NCBI GenBank assembly: GCA_016719855.1
Contig: JADJYH010000029.1
Location: forward strand, 1 to 64,000
Reading direction: 5' to 3'
Length of the DNA stretch: 64,000 nt
From: Saprospiraceae bacterium
GTDB taxonomy: Bacteria; Bacteroidota; Bacteroidia; Chitinophagales; Saprospiraceae
Position 1 is the stretch's first letter. Each line of letters begins with the position of its first letter. The translations under genes were made by a program, and so were the position numbers. Below the pieces are notes generated by a model, which was given only the letters and a program-made list of their open reading frames with translations, was not told where the DNA came from and ran no database searches. Of this stretch, positions 63,472 through 64,000 are shown in pieces.

Positions 63472-64000
63472 CTACAACCTCGCCAACCGTTCCAACAACT
63501 CATCCTTTTTTTGCTTCGAAACGTCGGCCCGGGTGCCGTTTGTCATGACCACATACCCCCCATCGTGCCGCACAAACTCCTTCACGTGGTTCAAATTGAT
63601 GATGGACGACCGATGAACCCGCATGAAATCATGCTCCTCCAATCCCTCGTAATTCTTGATGTTCTTGGAGATTGTCAGGCTCTGCCTGTTTTCGATGATA
63701 AACTTGCAATAATTCTGTTCTGCTTCAATCATGATGACATCCAGCATGTTGACGTAAATCAGCGCGTTGAAAGTGGGCAGGGCAATCCGGTTGTGCTGGC
63801 GCATTTTGGAGCCATCCTGTTTTTGGTTCAACAAATTGACCAATACGTTGAACTGCTCCACCGTCCTTTTTTCTTTCAGCTTCTGCTCCACTTTCGCAAG
63901 GGCCTCCTCCAATTCCGTGGGGTCCACCGGTTTCAACAGGAAGTCGAGGGCGCTGAGCTTGATGGCATTGAGCGCATACTGGTTGTGCGCCGTGACAAAA
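63472..64000 (-). CDS. LytTR-family response regulator, cut by the right edge
   Basis: The visible part holds the end of a receiver domain (the segment VTAHNQYALNAIKLSALDF then LLKPVD, with the conserved Lys-Pro) and a complete LytTR DNA-binding domain (ALIYVNMLDVIMIEAEQNYC, ENRQSLTISKNIKNYEGLE, HDFMRVHRSSIINLNHVKEF). The start lies beyond the window. LytTR regulators pair with LytS-type kinases; the propeller kinase at 58282-61379 on the same strand is the likely partner. Confidence 0.9.
   Translation of the reverse strand, partial: FVTAHNQYALNAIKLSALDFLLKPVDPTELEEALAKVEQKLKEKRTVEQFNVLVNLLNQKQDGSKMRQHNRIALPTFNALIYVNMLDVIMIEAEQNYCKFIIENRQSLTISKNIKNYEGLEEHDFMRVHRSSIINLNHVKEFVRHDGGYVVMTNGTRADVSKQKKDELLERLARL

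Noticed and set aside
1..64000. tRNA, rRNA or CRISPR features
   Set aside because: No clover-leaf with a TTCGA-type T arm, no rRNA-like stretch and no spaced identical repeat array was seen; the repeats here are inverted or degenerate tandem units without spacers.

Overview
The window looks like a chromosome segment of an environmental Bacteroidota of the Saprospiria/Cytophagia type. The evidence is a 2,139-residue secreted protein ending in a CHU_C (gliding/T9SS type B) sorting domain, DUF4199 and DUF3127 proteins, a TonB receptor paired with an MbnP lipoprotein, a two-component propeller sensor with LytTR partner, and TAnnTTTG-type promoter boxes. Base composition is moderately GC-rich except for parts of 18.8-20 kb (type I specificity gene) and about 57.6-63.4 kb, which are AT-richer.

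Layout. 0-6.4 kb: broken surface protein, M14 peptidase, methyltransferase, GT4 glycosyltransferase, Lrp regulator. 6.5-12.7 kb: PLP enzyme divergent from the Lrp gene, then a minus-strand operon (dihydroorotase-like, two DUF4199, GT2 glycosyltransferase), a Cys-less ArsC-like protein and a DUF3127 protein. 12.8-21.4 kb: GH2 glycosidase and a type I restriction-modification operon (hsdM-hsdS-hsdR) with a REP-associated transposase between hsdS and hsdR. 21.6-33.6 kb: a palindromic MITE-like element, GT39-like membrane protein, amidohydrolase, TPR histidine kinase, TauE, MoaD, MoaE, CAT-like acetyltransferase, Atg22-like MFS, RimK, four-helix-bundle protein, AstE/ASPA-like deacylase. 33.9-44.5 kb: giant T9SS cargo, polysaccharide chain-length protein, O-antigen-ligase-like protein, histidine kinase. 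44.6-52.5 kb: TonB receptor plus MbnP, a two-domain secreted protein, DPP-IV-type peptidase, Uma2-like remnant. 52.9-57.6 kb: lipid-related genes (inositol-phosphate synthase, PgpA-like phosphatase, GtrA, DAG-kinase-like) interrupted by an ORF6N gene and a nitroreductase. 57.7-64 kb: propeller histidine kinase, DyP peroxidase, small unknown protein and a LytTR regulator cut by the window edge.

Two patterns cut across the gene list. First, most gaps between genes hold an inverted repeat whose arms are built of short reiterated units (about 7-18 nt), with a different unit at each locus. They occur between convergent, tandem and divergent genes, touch start and stop codons, and in some cases lie inside coding sequence. 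The most structured set lies before and inside the ORF6N gene, where three related palindromes differ by paired changes that keep both arms complementary. Second, about a dozen genes are broken by one-base indels, many at short homopolymers, while neighbours including the 6.4-kb gene are intact. I read most of these as sequence errors or recent decay, and each is annotated as one broken gene, not as several small ORFs. No tRNA, rRNA or CRISPR array was seen.
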